Part shown: positions 12,976 to 14,367 of the stretch, piece by piece
How the letters are laid out: each line of letters opens with the position of its first letter
How positions within the stretch are numbered: position 1 is the stretch's first letter
From: an uncultured Collinsella sp.
GTDB lineage: Bacteria > Actinomycetota > Coriobacteriia > Coriobacteriales > Coriobacteriaceae
DNA length: 14,367 nt
Assembly: GCA_900547125.1 (NCBI GenBank)
Contig: URFU01000051.1
Coordinates: 1-14,367, forward strand
Direction of reading: 5' to 3'
Notes under the pieces: model-generated
Seen by the model: only the letters and a program-made list of their open reading frames with translations
The model's database searches: none
Told to the model about the DNA's origin: nothing
Made by a program: the position numbers and the translations under genes

Positions 12976-14182
12976 AGTTGCCGTAACCCCCCCTCTCCTG
13001 GTCGCGGATTACGTGGCCGCCCTCGAGAGCGATCACGCGACGGTGCATGCTATCGACCATCTCGCGGTCGTGCGTGGCAACGATCACGGTGGTGCCGGTA
13101 CGGTTGATGCGCTCGAGCAGCTTCATGATGCCCAGCGAAATCGCGGGGTCGAGGTTGCCCGTGGGCTCGTCGCAAATAAGCAGCGGCGGACGGTTGACCA
13201 TAGCGCGGGCAACGGCGACACGCTGCTGCTCGCCACCGGACAGCTGATCGGGCAGAGAGTCCATCTGATCGGCCAGACCGACCAGGCGAAGCACCTCGGG
13301 CACCTGGCTGCGAATGACGCCCTTGGGCTTGCCGATGCACTGCAGGGCAAACGCCACGTTTTCGTAGGCGGACTTCTGCGGCAGGAGCTTAAAGTCCTGG
13401 AACACGGCACCAATCTGGCGACGCAAGAACGGAACCTTGCGGTTCTTGATCTTCATGAGGTCCTGACCGGCAACCAAGATGCGGCCGCTCGGCGGCTTGA
13501 CGTCGCGGTTGAGCGTCGACAGCAGCGTGGTCTTACCCGAGCCGGAGTGACCGACCAAGAAGACAAACTCGCCAGGATAGATCTCGATGTTGATGTCGTC
13601 GAGCGCGGGCTTGTTGGGCTGCGCCGGGTAGATCTTGGTGACGTGCTCCATGAGGATGACGGGCTCGACACCGGCCTGCTTGGCCATCTTCTTGCGGCTG
13701 GCCTGCGGATCGATGGGCGCAAACACCGACGTAAAGTCAGGATTGTTGAGCGCATTGTCGAGGCTTGCGACCTCGGCGGCCTGATCGCTCTCGACTACGG
13801 GAGCCGCGGGCTGCGTAGGATCGGGAATACCGGCAAAAAGACCGGACTGCGCAGGCTGTGGCGCCGGAGTCGCAGGAGCCATGGGGTCGGGAATACCGGC
13901 CATGACAGGTTGCGGCGCGACAGCGTCCGCCTGGGGCTGATCCACGCGAGCGGTCACCTTCTGCACGGGCTCAAAACCCGCGGCCTCGGAAAGCTCGACA
14001 TCATTGGTGGGATTGTAGGCAAAGGGATCTGACGCCGGCTGTGCCTGATCTGCCGGCTGTGCGGGGATCGGGCTAAACAGCTGATCCTCTGAATCCGGGG
14101 TGGCGAAACGAGTGCCCGCGGCGCCTGACTGCGTCTTGGGGGCGTCATCGCCCGCACCGGAGGTACGGAAGTGGTTACCCAC
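12962..14182 (-). CDS. ftsE: Cell-division ATP-binding protein FtsE with long N-terminal extension
   Basis: This is a 406-residue protein whose ABC domain begins only at about 173 (EPVILMEHVTKIYP). Motifs are Walker A GHSGSGKT (211-218), Q-loop FQDF (261-264), signature LSGGEQQR (314-321), Walker B LLICDEP (334-340) and switch His371 (ATHD). FtsE dimers power FtsX at the division site. Usual FtsE proteins are about 220-230 residues. The first 170 residues here are low-complexity, rich in Pro, Ala, Gln and Asp, with AGIPDP repeated at 95-100 and 117-122, and look disordered. The start is GTG at 14182 with AAGGAG 6 bp upstream, and no internal start before the ABC domain has a comparable site that I noticed. 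The extension is therefore probably real. Homology of the ABC part is certain; the role of the extension is unknown. Confidence 0.97.
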   Translation of the reverse strand: MGNHFRTSGAGDDAPKTQSGAAGTRFATPDSEDQLFSPIPAQPADQAQPASDPFAYNPTNDVELSEAAGFEPVQKVTARVDQPQADAVAPQPVMAGIPDPMAPATPAPQPAQSGLFAGIPDPTQPAAPVVESDQAAEVASLDNALNNPDFTSVFAPIDPQASRKKMAKQAGVEPVILMEHVTKIYPAQPNKPALDDINIEIYPGEFVFLVGHSGSGKTTLLSTLNRDVKPPSGRILVAGQDLMKIKNRKVPFLRRQIGAVFQDFKLLPQKSAYENVAFALQCIGKPKGVIRSQVPEVLRLVGLADQMDSLPDQLSGGEQQRVAVARAMVNRPPLLICDEPTGNLDPAISLGIMKLLERINRTGTTVIVATHDREMVDSMHRRVIALEGGHVIRDQERGGYGNYGTN

Positions 14183-14227
14183 TGGTGCTCCTTATCGTCG
14201 TACGTTTAAACTACATGAGCGCTTTGT

Positions 14228-14236
14228 ATTTTAGCA
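14228..14236 (-). promoter_or_regulatory. Possible extended -10 promoter of ftsE
   Basis: TGCTAAAAT on the minus strand fits an extended -10 about 45 bp before the ftsE GTG. The -35 position (ATGTGC) is poor. The spacer contains inverted GCAGC/GCTGC arms. Confidence 0.4.
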
Positions 14237-14318
14237 GCATTAGCTTCGCTGCACATAAGAAGCATGGCGGGGTTTTGGTCCCACCGGCCGCCTGAATTAT
14301 CAACTTCATCCGAACACC

Positions 14319-14356
14319 TCCCACATTCATCCGCACATGTGCGGATGAATGTGGGA
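14319..14356. repeat. Perfect 38-bp palindrome upstream of ftsE
   Basis: The sequence is perfectly self-complementary from 14319 to 14356 about a centre between 14337 and 14338 (CCGCACA|TGTGCGG), with no loop. A near copy of one segment, TTCATCCGAACA (14305-14316), repeats TTCATCCGCACA (14326-14337) 21 bp away. There is no U-tract beside it in either direction. It could be an end-of-gene structure for whatever precedes ftsE, a protein-binding site, or an intergenic repeat. Confidence 0.85.
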
Positions 14357-14367
14357 ACCCGATACCC

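Noticed and set aside
12031..14032. Long plus-strand ORFs (12031-13107 and 13013-14032) opposite ftsX and ftsE
   Set aside because: They lie antisense to clear ftsEX genes and have mirror-frame composition.

Overview
The window looks like a chromosomal segment of a Coriobacteriia gut actinobacterium, most likely Collinsella or a close relative. I infer this from the fairly high GC content, the style of the encoded proteins, a FtsE with a long Pro/Ala/Gln-rich N-terminal extension, and GGGGACGGAGG-type intergenic repeats. This is recognition, not a database result. Almost everything is transcribed from the minus strand; the one convincing plus-strand gene is at 3167-3577.

Layout from left to right. 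(1) 1-318: an 80-bp-period array of palindromic repeats, one arm of a second repeat family, and a terminator. (2) 319-1054: a 47-aa short-loop rubredoxin and a flavin reductase, resembling a two-gene version of the flavin reductase-rubredoxin fusion (Hrb). The flavin reductase is cut by an in-frame TAG sixteen codons before its natural-looking end. (3) 1105-2639: smpB with a strong terminator and a large 3' hairpin, overlapping a TPR-like gene. (4) 2696-2975: a tRNA-Gln(CTG)/tRNA-Glu(CTC) unit with its own promoter and terminator. (5) 3167-4009: a hypothetical gene converging on an ArsC/Spx-family gene. (6) 4102-8545: a MurNAc recycling cluster transcribed murR-murQ-murP-mupG, with a strong terminator directly against the mupG ribosome-binding site. 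(7) 8546-9728: an accessory-looking stretch with a decayed VanZ-like fragment, a small serine recombinase and a REP-like hairpin. (8) 9729-11864: rnr (RNase R), interrupted by an in-frame TGA. (9) 11915-12032: a long REP-like hairpin and the ftsX terminator. (10) 12055-14182: ftsE-ftsX. (11) 14319-14356: a perfect 38-bp palindrome at the window edge.

How the genes fit together. MurP imports and phosphorylates MurNAc or a MurNAc disaccharide, MupG splits MurNAc-6P-GlcNAc, MurQ removes the lactyl ether, and MurR is the likely sugar-phosphate-sensing regulator. FtsEX links the divisome to peptidoglycan hydrolysis. SmpB and RNase R both act in ribosome rescue but lie about 8 kb apart, with the mur cluster and recombinase between them. 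The most unusual observations are the two in-frame nonsense codons in otherwise intact conserved genes (each explicable by one C-to-T change), the repeat array at the left edge, the terminator in front of mupG, and the perfect palindrome at the right edge. I found no CRISPR-Cas, phage or convincing new defence system.
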